Assembly (NCBI GenBank): GCA_905181745.1
Contig: CAJIYV010000163.1
Span: 1 to 33,582 of the forward strand
DNA: 33,582 bases
Direction: 5' to 3'
Source: an uncultured Actinomycetes bacterium
GTDB lineage: Bacteria > Actinomycetota > Actinomycetes > S36-B12
The notes beneath the pieces were generated by a model. It did no database searches, was not told where the DNA came from, and was given only the letters and a program-made list of their open reading frames with translations. Below are positions 8,358-16,049 of this stretch, in pieces. The stretch's first letter is position 1, and each line of letters starts with the position of its first letter. Made by a program: the position numbers and the translations under genes.

Positions 8358-8636
8358 TTCACCATCTCTTTTTCACATGCATTAATTTCCCGACCACCTC
8401 CGGGCGTGGGAACCAGAACCCAATCACAGTCGAGCAGGATTTTACGCCTCATAGAATAGAACTGTCCTTAAGAGAACTGTCCTTAAGAACGCATGCCATG
8501 ACGCTAGTAGCGCAATCCCAAGGCCCACCGCAATAATGTGCACAACGATTGAGTCAAAAGAGAACACCAAGAGTTCACTCTAAGTCTGTAGCAGCCTGAA
8601 CAACTTTCCGCCGCGTTGAGTCTGCGACCACCTCAC
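8358..8636. other. 279-base convergent gap between menF and menD
   Basis: This is one of the two longest gene-free stretches. It lies between two gene 3' ends and contains no plausible coding frame. It holds a perfect 15-base tandem repeat and, at the menD end, a 7-base-pair inverted repeat that could act as a terminator. No tRNA or known RNA family was recognised. Confidence 0.7.
8459..8488. repeat. Perfect tandem duplication of a 15-base unit
   Basis: GAACTGTCCTTAAGA occurs twice back to back (8459-8473 and 8474-8488) without mismatch. Each unit contains the palindrome CTTAAG. It sits in the convergent menF/menD gap, so it is not obviously a promoter element for either gene. Confidence 0.85.
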
Positions 8637-8641
8637 TCAAC
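8615..8641. terminator. Possible stem-loop at the menD 3' end
   Basis: GTTGAGT and ACTCAAC form a perfect 7-base-pair stem around a 13-base loop, overlapping the menD stop codon. There is no following T-run, so if it ends transcription it would be an atypical terminator. Confidence 0.25.
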
Positions 8642-10376
8642 TCCCAGAAAGTGCTTCACGCACGGCCTGCGCGATGTGGCCCAGAATTTCACTTTCACGT
8701 GCTCGATCAACACTGGTTACGGTGATTACATGTAAGCCGCTGTTAATTGCTTGATCAAGCGCTTCAGCTAAATCGTCTTCATTAGTGACAGTGACGGCGT
8801 TAGCTTTCATGGAAGAGGCAACAAGAGTCGGGTCTAGATCCAGCGGAACCCCAAAAACTTGTTCAAAGTGCTTGGAGTACTCGGGAGCACCTTGCTCCAG
8901 TGTCGAAAAGATTCCCCCACCATTGTTGTCGATCACAACAATTACAAGATTGATGCTCATCTCAGTGGGCGGAATCAGAAGTGCATTGCTGTCATAGAGA
9001 AATGATTGGTCACCCACCAAAGCAACCACACAGCCATCTCCTTCGACCGTGGCACTGATGGCAATACCGGAGGCCGTAGAAATACAACCGTCAATACCAG
9101 AAACGCCACGATTGCCAAGAACCACCGAGTCGGTAACACTCGTTGCGGCGAATGAGGCAACATGGCGGACAGCCGAAGACGCTCCCAAGAATAATGTTCC
9201 CGATTCCGGTAAAAGACGGGTAACAACCCGCGCAATCTGCATTCCCGTAAGTTCTTCCGGATTCAGAACGGTCTCGATTGCAGCAGCCGCCAAGATGTCG
9301 GCCCGCTGCCACTGCTCGAGCCATTCACCATCGACTTCGCATTCCTGCGGTGGAAGCGGAACAGAAGCGATCACCAGGTCCGCGCTTCGGGTTGGGTCAG
9401 AGAACTGCACGTGGCTATCTACCGCGATGTGAATCTCCGCCGAATCAATGAGCTGCAAAACTCCACGAGATAGGCCGACCTTCCCAATAGTTAGAACTAG
9501 TTCAGGGATATGGGTTTCGCGGAAGGTCTGGTCCGCGGCCAACAGGAGCCCATGGGAGAGCGTGAGATCGGCTCGGCTCAAATTAGCACTGGGTTCGGCA
9601 ATTATTGGCCAACCAATAAAGTCGCTGAGTTCGTCAATCATTTCGACACAATCGGGATCGTTGTGATCACCGACCACAATTAGCCCACGTGCCGGCACCA
9701 CTGCCTCTTCATCAACAAATGACATTATCTCGTCCAGTGGCGAACTCACGGCGGCAAATAATCTGGCATCGGCCGCCCAAGGTCTTCCATCGGGGCGCCC
9801 GTCAAGGTCCTCGACCCAATTACCGTCTGAGTCGCCCACAAGTGGAGCCGAGAATGGGATATTGAGATGAACCGGACCTGGGCTGACCGAATCAGTCGCT
9901 ATCCCGACAGCCCGCGAAACTTCCGAGCGCCAATATTTGACTTGACCTTCGGAAGTGGTGGCGGTTGCCATGTCGGTAACGGACCGAACATGTGGTCCGA
10001 AAATCGTTGTCTGCGCAATTGTTTGATTGGCCCCAATTCCCCGCAATTGGGGTGGTCGGTCAGCTGTCAATAACAGCATCGGAACATAAGAATGATCAGC
10101 TTCGATGACTGCAGGCAACAGATTTGCAACGGCGCTGCCTGAAGTGGTCACTACTGCAGCCGGGATCCCGGTGGCCTTCCCTATTCCCAATGCAACAAAG
10201 CCAGCAACCCGCTCATCAAGCCGCACATGCACACGGATGTCGAATCGCGTGTGCGCTGCGGCAAGTTCCAGTGCCAGTGGTGCACTGCGCGAACCAGGCG
10301 CAAGAACGACGTCAGTCACTCCGCAACGAATCAGTTCGTCGACCATGACTTTCGCTTGGGCGACCGAAGGCTCCAT
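8637..10376 (-). CDS. menD: SEPHCHC synthase (MenD)
   Basis: This thiamine diphosphate enzyme joins 2-oxoglutarate to isochorismate to give SEPHCHC in menaquinone synthesis. From the ATG at 10376 it has 579 residues. The N-terminal pyrimidine-binding domain shows VLAPGSRSAPLA, RLDERVAGFVALGIGKATG (with the activating Glu) and TTSGSAVANLLPAVIEA. The C-terminal ThDP domain shows VALVGDQSFLYD, then a long family-specific IDNNGGGIFSTLEQ. The ATG at 10376 follows the menC stop by 4 bases and gives an N-terminus (MEPSVAQAKV) like other MenD proteins. A GTG at 10394 would overlap menC. It is the last gene of menB-menC-menD. Confidence 0.97.
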   Translation of the reverse strand: MEPSVAQAKVMVDELIRCGVTDVVLAPGSRSAPLALELAAAHTRFDIRVHVRLDERVAGFVALGIGKATGIPAAVVTTSGSAVANLLPAVIEADHSYVPMLLLTADRPPQLRGIGANQTIAQTTIFGPHVRSVTDMATATTSEGQVKYWRSEVSRAVGIATDSVSPGPVHLNIPFSAPLVGDSDGNWVEDLDGRPDGRPWAADARLFAAVSSPLDEIMSFVDEEAVVPARGLIVVGDHNDPDCVEMIDELSDFIGWPIIAEPSANLSRADLTLSHGLLLAADQTFRETHIPELVLTIGKVGLSRGVLQLIDSAEIHIAVDSHVQFSDPTRSADLVIASVPLPPQECEVDGEWLEQWQRADILAAAAIETVLNPEELTGMQIARVVTRLLPESGTLFLGASSAVRHVASFAATSVTDSVVLGNRGVSGIDGCISTASGIAISATVEGDGCVVALVGDQSFLYDSNALLIPPTEMSINLVIVVIDNNGGGIFSTLEQGAPEYSKHFEQVFGVPLDLDPTLVASSMKANAVTVTNEDDLAEALDQAINSGLHVITVTSVDRARESEILGHIAQAVREALSGS

Positions 10377-10380
10377 GTCC

Positions 10381-11382
10381 CTAGCCTTGCACACTCCATT
10401 TGGGTACGCCCCATGACGCGAGTTGGGACTCAGGAATTAACTGCCAGGCCTGAGCAAGCCGTTTTCGCCACAAGTCCTGTTGGGTTTTGGATAGGGGGAC
10501 ACGCGCTAGTTGTTCCGGATCAGGCTCACATTTCGCAACTCGAATTCGGCCTCCATGGGGAATAGCCGACTGCTTCACGGTATCCGTTGCCAGCAGCATG
10601 CCAGTTCCCAACCCAGCTACCTGGTCAGGAGCGAATTTATGGGCCGCTAACAGTGAGGAGCTCAGGCCAACGCTTGACTCAAGTGCACTACTAAATCGAA
10701 CCGGCACGTCCAGCTTTTCAATCAGCCGCTCAACTGCATCAATGCCTCCGAGCGGAGATACCTTGATGATTGCCAGATCAGCGAATTCACTCACTTGGTA
10801 TTGGCCGTCGGTGCGAATGGTTTCATCAACTGCAATAGGAACGGTCAATTTTTTGCGCAGTTTGCGTAATTGCGTTGCCGACCGACATGGTTGCTCAATG
10901 TATTCAATGGGAACTGATTGCAGTTCAGCAATGGTGTTAATCGCCTGCTCAATACCCCAGCGGCCATTGGCATCAAGTCGAATCAGCAACTTGTTTAATT
11001 GTCCCGCTTCAACGAATGCTCGGACAATTTCTTGTACGCGCTCGACATCTTGATCCACGTCAAGTCCTACTTTAATTTTTATAGTGGTGCAACCAAATTC
11101 GTTCAGCGCCCTAGCGCTCCCCAGATAAGGATCCTCGTTGTCCCCAATAATTGCGTTTACCGCGACGCTTGAATTTTGTGGAAACTCAATTGGAACAAAT
11201 GCCGATTCCAATGCGGCACGTAGCCATAAGGAATCTTCGATGGGCGCGTAGTTGGGAAAGGGACTGAATTCACCCCAACCCGAAGGCCCCGCTAACAGAA
11301 TCCCTTCTCGCCTCCGAACTCCTCGAAACTCTTTTTGCAAGGTAAGCGAAAAGAACTCAAGTTCGGGAAAAGCAAACAACAT
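10381..11382 (-). CDS. menC: o-Succinylbenzoate synthase (MenC)
   Basis: This enolase-superfamily dehydratase converts SHCHC to o-succinylbenzoate. It has 333 residues. Catalytic elements are visible in order: the KIKVG lysine pair near residue 100, metal ligands in RLDANGRW (Asp), YIEQP (Glu) and AVDET (Asp/Glu), and the second catalytic Lys in LAIIKVSPLGG. This is the short, divergent MenC type common in actinobacteria. The ATG at 11382 comes 5 bases after the menB stop, and menD starts 4 bases after its own stop, so the three are probably one transcript. Confidence 0.94.
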   Translation of the reverse strand: MLFAFPELEFFSLTLQKEFRGVRRREGILLAGPSGWGEFSPFPNYAPIEDSLWLRAALESAFVPIEFPQNSSVAVNAIIGDNEDPYLGSARALNEFGCTTIKIKVGLDVDQDVERVQEIVRAFVEAGQLNKLLIRLDANGRWGIEQAINTIAELQSVPIEYIEQPCRSATQLRKLRKKLTVPIAVDETIRTDGQYQVSEFADLAIIKVSPLGGIDAVERLIEKLDVPVRFSSALESSVGLSSSLLAAHKFAPDQVAGLGTGMLLATDTVKQSAIPHGGRIRVAKCEPDPEQLARVPLSKTQQDLWRKRLAQAWQLIPESQLASWGVPKWSVQG

Positions 11383-11387
11383 AAAGA

Positions 11388-12320
11388 CTACGGCCGCTTC
11401 GGGAAGCGTCCAAAATCAGGATCACGCTTTTCTTTGTAAGCATCGCGACCCTCTTGGGCTTCCTCGGTCATGTAAAATAGAAGCGTTGAGTCCCCCGCCA
11501 GTTGTTGAATCCCCGCCAGACCGTCATCGACTGCATTATGTGATGCCTTCAGCATGCGAAGTGCGAGAGGCGACATGGTGAGCATTTGTGATGCTAAGTC
11601 GCAAGTCGCAATCTCAAGGTCTTCAAGCGGAACTACTTCGTTGACCAAGCCCCAGTCGTAGGCCTGCTCGGCGCCGTATTGATTACACGTATACCAGACT
11701 TCACGCGAGCGCTTTTGTCCGACAATTCGTGCGAGTAGGCCTGATCCGTATCCACCATCGAATGAACCAACTCTGGGACCGGTTTGACCAAAACGCGCAT
11801 TGTCGGCTGCAACGGTCAGATCACACACCACATGGAGAACATGACCACCACCAATTGAATAGCCGGCAACCATGGCGATTACCGGCTTAGGCAGCCGGCG
11901 AATCTGGACCTGAAGGTCAAGAACGTTGAGGCGACCGATTCCTTTATGGGCGACCTCGTCGTCGCCGATGTAGCCATCATTACCGCGAACTACTTGATCG
12001 CCTCCGGAGCAAAATGCGAGATCCCCTTGTCCCGTCAAAATAATGACACCGACGCGATCATCGTCACGGGCCGCATTAAAAGCATCACTTAACTCAAAAA
12101 GGGTCTGCGGACGAAACGCATTTCGCTTTCCTGGTCGACAAATCGTAATTTTTGCTATTCCTTGATGGGCGCCAGTGCCCAGACTGAAAGTGATATCACT
12201 GAAGTCTCCCACGTTTTTCCAATCACACGCCGCGGTGATGGACGAGTGGGTTGGATCGGTCCAGGCTGGCGAATCAGCTGGGGCGACCGGGGGCAGTACA
12301 TAGCGTTTGCGAGTGTCCAT
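11388..12320 (-). CDS. menB: 1,4-Dihydroxy-2-naphthoyl-CoA synthase (MenB)
   Basis: This crotonase-fold enzyme closes the second ring of the naphthoquinone from o-succinylbenzoyl-CoA. It has 310 residues. Features are the oxyanion-hole segments AFCSGGDQ and AGYSIGGGHVLH, the substrate-loop region FGQTGPRVGSFDGGYG, and the usual C-terminus ending DFGRFPKRP. It heads menB-menC-menD. The ATG at 12320 has no Shine-Dalgarno sequence but a -10 box six bases upstream. The divergent menE starts only 35 bases away. Confidence 0.98.
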   Translation of the reverse strand: MDTRKRYVLPPVAPADSPAWTDPTHSSITAACDWKNVGDFSDITFSLGTGAHQGIAKITICRPGKRNAFRPQTLFELSDAFNAARDDDRVGVIILTGQGDLAFCSGGDQVVRGNDGYIGDDEVAHKGIGRLNVLDLQVQIRRLPKPVIAMVAGYSIGGGHVLHVVCDLTVAADNARFGQTGPRVGSFDGGYGSGLLARIVGQKRSREVWYTCNQYGAEQAYDWGLVNEVVPLEDLEIATCDLASQMLTMSPLALRMLKASHNAVDDGLAGIQQLAGDSTLLFYMTEEAQEGRDAYKEKRDPDFGRFPKRP

Positions 12321-12326
12321 GTGCCG

Positions 12327-12332
12327 AGATTA
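12327..12332 (-). promoter_or_regulatory. -10 box for leaderless menB
   Basis: On the minus strand TAATCT ends six bases before the menB ATG. It lies back to back with the menE -10 box inside a 35-base divergent gap, so each promoter's upstream elements must fall within the other gene or its -10 region. Confidence 0.6.
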
Positions 12333-12343
12333 CCTGCATCTCC

Positions 12344-12349
12344 TATCCT
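12344..12349 (+). promoter_or_regulatory. -10 box for leaderless menE
   Basis: TATCCT ends six bases before the GTG at 12356. This fixes the menE start there and argues against a longer open frame that begins inside menB. Confidence 0.6.
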
Positions 12350-12355
12350 CGCCTC

Positions 12356-13537
12356 GTGGCCGACTCACCTATTCGCGTAATTGAACCTACCGAGATCCCT
12401 CCCGGTAGTGCTGGAGTCGTGACCGCCTTTAATGCCCTCAGCGAGGCTCTCGCCAACGATCAGGTTTTTGCGCCCATTCCACAGCAAAGCCGTCACTACT
12501 CCACGCACCAGATCCAGGCAATCCAAGAAGCGATTAATCCCAACGCGCCGTGCCACGCCGATACGGTCGCGATTCTGACGACTTCAGGGTCAACTGGAAA
12601 CCCCCGCGGAGTTGAACTCAGTGCCTCCCAGTTGAGTGCGATGAATGACTTTGTAAATTCAGGCGCGGTCATCGGAGTGCGGCTTGATGCACCACCCAGG
12701 TGGATTTGCGCGTTGCCCGTTACATCCGTTGGTGGAGTGAATGTTCTGACCCGTTCAATTGCGGCCGGGTCGCCTCCCATCGCACTCGAAAGTATTGCCG
12801 GTGGTTCTACTTTTGATCCTGATGAATTCGCGAACTCCGTGGCAAAGATCCGCGATGAACCTGTATTTGTCTCATTGGTGCCAACCCAACTTCGTAGGCT
12901 GCTCAACTCACAAAATGGTGCCCGAGCACTACGCCATTGCACGGCCATTTTGATCGGTGGCGGACCAACTCACACCAATGACTTCCTGCAGGCACAGGAT
13001 CTAGGACTACCTGTGAGCTACACCTACGGCATGACCGAGACTTCCGGTGGATGCGTATTCAGCGGGAAAAGCGGGCCCGGCACCGATTTCACACTTGATC
13101 CCGTGGACTCCCGAATCACTCTCCATGGTCCGAGTGTCGCTGTGGGCTATCGACCCATCGCCAAGGGGGATTTCACCGCATTTAACTCAACTTTCACGAC
13201 CGATGATTTCGGGGTCGTAGATCTGATTGGGCAATTAGAAATTCTCGGCAGGCTTGATGACATTGTTTTGGTCAACGGAGTAAATATCTCTCGAACTGCA
13301 ATTGGCAAGATCATCGAGGGGAGTTCAGCGGTACAGGGTTGTTACGTGCTTCCCAATCTCACCGCACTGATAGTTGGCTCACCCTTGGAATTTGAGGATG
13401 CGTCAGAGAACATTCGTAACCAAATCGCACGAGAGCTCGGACCTATTGCTATCCCCACTTTCCGCGTAGTCACGCAACTCCCGACCTTGCCAAATGGCAA
13501 ACTGGATCGAGTCACAATCACGAACCTTTACGGTTAG
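12356..13537 (+). CDS. menE: o-Succinylbenzoate-CoA ligase (MenE)
   Basis: This adenylate-forming enzyme activates o-succinylbenzoate to its CoA ester for MenB. It has 393 residues, short for the superfamily but normal for actinobacterial MenE. The P-loop is LTTSGSTGNPRGVELS (about residue 76), followed by TYGMTETSGG (A5) and GRLDDIVLVNGVNIS (A8). The final LPNGKLDR carries the A10 lysine. The start GTG at 12356 is set by the leaderless -10 box and by the protein beginning just before the conserved region; the frame continues upstream to 12251 but overlaps menB. menA follows after three bases. Confidence 0.95.
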   Translation: MADSPIRVIEPTEIPPGSAGVVTAFNALSEALANDQVFAPIPQQSRHYSTHQIQAIQEAINPNAPCHADTVAILTTSGSTGNPRGVELSASQLSAMNDFVNSGAVIGVRLDAPPRWICALPVTSVGGVNVLTRSIAAGSPPIALESIAGGSTFDPDEFANSVAKIRDEPVFVSLVPTQLRRLLNSQNGARALRHCTAILIGGGPTHTNDFLQAQDLGLPVSYTYGMTETSGGCVFSGKSGPGTDFTLDPVDSRITLHGPSVAVGYRPIAKGDFTAFNSTFTTDDFGVVDLIGQLEILGRLDDIVLVNGVNISRTAIGKIIEGSSAVQGCYVLPNLTALIVGSPLEFEDASENIRNQIARELGPIAIPTFRVVTQLPTLPNGKLDRVTITNLYG

Positions 13538-13540
13538 CCC

Positions 13541-14413
13541 GTGGCCACAACAAGTGAATGGATTCAGGGCGCTCGACCGCGTACACTTCCGGCAGCAATC
13601 GCACCCGTGCTGGTGGGAACCGGTATCGCCCAGCATGCTGATTCATTTAATATTGTTCGGGCGCTCTTAGCTTTAGTCGTTGCACTAGCCCTTCAAGCCG
13701 GGGTTAACTACTCAAATGACTACAGCGATGGGATCCGCGGGACCGACAGCCAACGCGTGGGCCCGGTGCGCCTGGTGGGTCAGGGGCTTGCTCAAGCCCA
13801 CCAAGTGAAGCGGGCTGCATTCCTGATGTTCGCATTCGCGATGGTCAGCGGATTAATAGTGGTTCTGCTTACACACGCCTGGTGGCTGCTCCTAGTTGGC
13901 GCAGCGAGCGTGGCAGCTGCTTGGTTCTATACCGGCGGATCACGACCATATGGTTATGCCGGTTTTGGCGAATTTTTTGTTTTCATCTTTTTTGGAATCG
14001 TGCCAGTCATGGGGACCGCTTATGTGCAAACTCTGGAGCTCACGGTCGGTGCTTTCATTGCTTCCGTCGGCGTGGGCGGACTCGCTTGTTCCATCCTGAT
14101 CACCAACAACTTGCGTGATATTCCCGGCGACACCGAGCACGGAAAACTCACACTGGCGGTTCGACTCGGCGACGTGCGTACTAGGAAGCTTTACGTTGCT
14201 TGCGTAGCTGTGGCTTTCATCGTGCCCGCACTCCTGGTAGTTCCCTTTGGCCCGTGGGCCGCCCTGGGTTACTTGGCCCTGCCCTACGCCGTTGTACCGA
14301 TTAACCTAGTGCTTCGCGGGGCCCGCGGGCCCGCCCTGATCCCCGTCCTCAAAGCTACCGGGAACGTCCTGCTGGTTTACGGGGTTGTTCTGGGTCTCGG
14401 GCTCGCCCTCTAA
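13541..14413 (+). CDS. menA: 1,4-Dihydroxy-2-naphthoate polyprenyltransferase (MenA)
   Basis: This UbiA-family membrane enzyme attaches the polyprenyl chain to DHNA, forming demethylmenaquinone for MenG. It has 290 residues and about eight transmembrane helices. The first Asp-rich prenyl-diphosphate motif is NYSNDYSDGIRGTD near residue 57; the second is NNLRDIPGDTEHGKLTLAVRLG near residue 189. The opening WIQGARPRTLPAAIAPVLVG is typical of bacterial MenA. The start is GTG, three bases after the menE stop. Its last 108 bases are overlapped antisense by the DUF4229 gene. Confidence 0.97.
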   Translation: MATTSEWIQGARPRTLPAAIAPVLVGTGIAQHADSFNIVRALLALVVALALQAGVNYSNDYSDGIRGTDSQRVGPVRLVGQGLAQAHQVKRAAFLMFAFAMVSGLIVVLLTHAWWLLLVGAASVAAAWFYTGGSRPYGYAGFGEFFVFIFFGIVPVMGTAYVQTLELTVGAFIASVGVGGLACSILITNNLRDIPGDTEHGKLTLAVRLGDVRTRKLYVACVAVAFIVPALLVVPFGPWAALGYLALPYAVVPINLVLRGARGPALIPVLKATGNVLLVYGVVLGLGLAL

Positions 14414-14665
14414 ATAGTCCTCTTTGGCGGCGGCGGCATCAATGCGCTCATTGAGTCTGCGGAAGAATCCAAAAATCGATTGACTCATCGCATCTCGCTG
14501 TTTTCCCAGAAAAATAATGCTGAAGATCGCTGAAATGAGAAGCGCCAGCGCTAGAGCCAGCAGCCCCCTGACCGAAGTGAGGAATTGGATGGCGAACCAG
14601 ATCACGACCACCAGCGCCAATCTGATGGTCGTGTAGGTTACCCACGCCATTGATTTGTTCTTCAC
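14306..14665 (-). CDS. DUF4229 family small membrane protein
   Basis: The function is unknown. The protein has 119 residues, with two closely spaced hydrophobic helices (about residues 11-29 and 33-53), a basic junction (FLGKQRDAMSQS), then an acidic, glycine- and proline-rich tail. It resembles the actinobacterial DUF4229 family, commonly found beside menA. The GTG at 14665 has a -10 box seven bases upstream, favouring a leaderless start; an ATG at 14650 is an alternative. The C-terminal ~35 codons lie antisense over the end of menA, an unusually deep convergent overlap. Confidence 0.75.
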   Translation of the reverse strand: MKNKSMAWVTYTTIRLALVVVIWFAIQFLTSVRGLLALALALLISAIFSIIFLGKQRDAMSQSIFGFFRRLNERIDAAAAKEDYLEGEPETQNNPVNQQDVPGSFEDGDQGGPAGPAKH

Positions 14666-14672
14666 CCCCTCA

Positions 14673-14678
14673 ACGCTA
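14673..14678 (-). promoter_or_regulatory. -10 box for leaderless DUF4229 gene
   Basis: On the minus strand TAGCGT ends seven bases before the GTG at 14665. The intervening bases TGAGGGG are also purine-rich, so a ribosome binding role cannot be excluded. Confidence 0.5.
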
Positions 14679-14790
14679 CCCCGACAAGGTTTGCGATTAT
14701 GGCGTACCCTTAGATTTTACCAACGGGCAACGTGAGTGGGCAGCAAGGAACAATGCAGGACCGATATTCCACGGATTTGTGAGGAGGGCC

Positions 14791-15096
14791 ATGATCAAGG
14801 TAGCTGGAGGTTTAGTAGGAATCGCTTTCTACATTTATTCGATTATCGATGTCCTGCGCAGCGAAAAGAGTCGCACGCGCACGCTCCCGAAATACGTCTG
14901 GCTCCTGATCGTGATCGTGTTACCAATTATTGGCGGAGTGATCTGGTTGCTATTAGGACGCCCCTGGCCAGCCGGCGGATTGTCGGGGCGAAAGTCCGAG
15001 CCCAGCGCCCCTGACGATGATCCTAAATTCTTGCGCAAGCTCGATGACGACGTGTGGATAGATAAAATGCGTAAACGACGCGAGCAAAACCCCTGA
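14791..15096 (+). CDS. PLDc_N-type small membrane protein
   Basis: A 101-residue protein of unknown role. It has two predicted transmembrane helices (about residues 4-21 and 32-51) joined by DVLRSEKSRTRTLPKYVW, and the segment IIGGVIWLLLGRPWP. This layout is the 'phospholipase D N-terminal' (PLDc_N) module that also occurs alone in many actinobacteria without any phospholipase domain. A charged C-terminal tail (DDPKFLRKLDDDVWIDKMRKRRE) probably faces the cytoplasm. The ATG at 14791 is chosen for its strong Shine-Dalgarno sequence GAGGAGG at 14781-14787; the frame continues upstream but without support. It is convergent with ccsB, 23 bases away. Confidence 0.8.
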   Translation: MIKVAGGLVGIAFYIYSIIDVLRSEKSRTRTLPKYVWLLIVIVLPIIGGVIWLLLGRPWPAGGLSGRKSEPSAPDDDPKFLRKLDDDVWIDKMRKRREQNP

Positions 15097-15119
15097 TTCG
15101 CAGACTTTCTGTGACTTAG

Positions 15120-16049
15120 CTACATCCCCGCGTAACTATGCAGGCTGTTAATGAAGATATTGACCCCAAAATAGTTGATCAGAAATGATAGCCAACCGAC
15201 TAATACAATGACTGAGGCTTTCTGGTGTTTCCAACCGGCTGTTGAACGCGCGTGCAAGTACGCAGCGAAGACCACCCAGGTAATGAATGCCCATGTTTCT
15301 TTGGGGTCCCATCCCCAATATCTGCCCCAGGCATTTTCAGCCCAAATCGCTCCTGCGACAACAGCAAAAGTCCAGATGGGAAATGAGAAAGAAATAATTC
15401 GGTGGGTGAGCCCTTCCAGTTTTTCTCGTGATGGCAGTTGCTTAAACCAGCCTTTGTCTGAGATCAAGGACAGACCTGCGGTTGCAGCTCCCACAGTGAA
15501 GGCCCCGCCGCCAATAATCGCCGCAAAGACATGAATGACGAGCCAGTAGGACTTCAATGCCGGAACTAGCTGGGCCGCCTCGGTGTACAACACCGTTACG
15601 GCTAAGCCGAGGGTTAACAGGGTCGGGATTGTGACAAAAAGCCCCAGCCATCGCAAATCTCGCCGGGTTGACCACACCAGGAATACCAGCAAGATTCCTA
15701 ACGCCGAAGTAATCGAAAATTCGTACATATTGCCCCAGGGCACCCGTCCGGCCCACATTCCACGGAGAACGACTCCCACGAGGAGCATTGCCGCTGATAG
15801 CCAGGTCAGAGACATGCCAATATTCGCAGCCCGGTGGCCTGGCTCTAGTCGAGTCACTTCGCTGAGCGATTCTTGCAACTTTGATCCACCGGATTCGACT
15901 AACACTTTCGCTGACTCCAGTTGGACCTGTGGCTCTTTTCGCCGTCCCGCAGCGAAAGAAATTGAAAATAGTACTGTCGCAATGAACAGGGTAACCATGG
16001 CAGCGTAGATGAAATTATTACTTGAATCTGCTAATCCCAAGCTATCCAT
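15120..16049 (-). CDS. ccsB: Cytochrome c biogenesis protein CcsB (CcsA/ResC type)
   Basis: This is the heme-handling membrane subunit of System II cytochrome c synthetase. It has 309 residues and about eight transmembrane helices. The tryptophan-rich WWD-type heme motif is clear: AWGRYWGWDPKETWAFITW near residue 240. Candidate axial-ligand histidines include those in WLVIHVFAA, LTHRIISF and AYLHAR. It partners ResB, encoded immediately upstream with a one-base overlap (TGATG). It is the last gene of the rex-led run. Literature uses CcsA, CcsB and ResC for this family interchangeably. Confidence 0.96.
   Translation of the reverse strand: MDSLGLADSSNNFIYAAMVTLFIATVLFSISFAAGRRKEPQVQLESAKVLVESGGSKLQESLSEVTRLEPGHRAANIGMSLTWLSAAMLLVGVVLRGMWAGRVPWGNMYEFSITSALGILLVFLVWSTRRDLRWLGLFVTIPTLLTLGLAVTVLYTEAAQLVPALKSYWLVIHVFAAIIGGGAFTVGAATAGLSLISDKGWFKQLPSREKLEGLTHRIISFSFPIWTFAVVAGAIWAENAWGRYWGWDPKETWAFITWVVFAAYLHARSTAGWKHQKASVIVLVGWLSFLINYFGVNIFINSLHSYAGM

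Noticed and set aside
12251..12355. Longer menE start inside menB
   Set aside because: The leaderless -10 box and the conserved protein region both place the start at the GTG at 12356.
14691..14716. TTGCGA/TAGATT as a promoter for the PLDc_N-type gene
   Set aside because: The spacing is 14 bases, shorter than workable sigma70 spacing, and no better pair was found.
14650..14790. Longer N-terminus for the PLDc_N-type protein
   Set aside because: The strong Shine-Dalgarno site GAGGAGG sits just before the ATG at 14791, and the extra residues do not look like a membrane or signal sequence.
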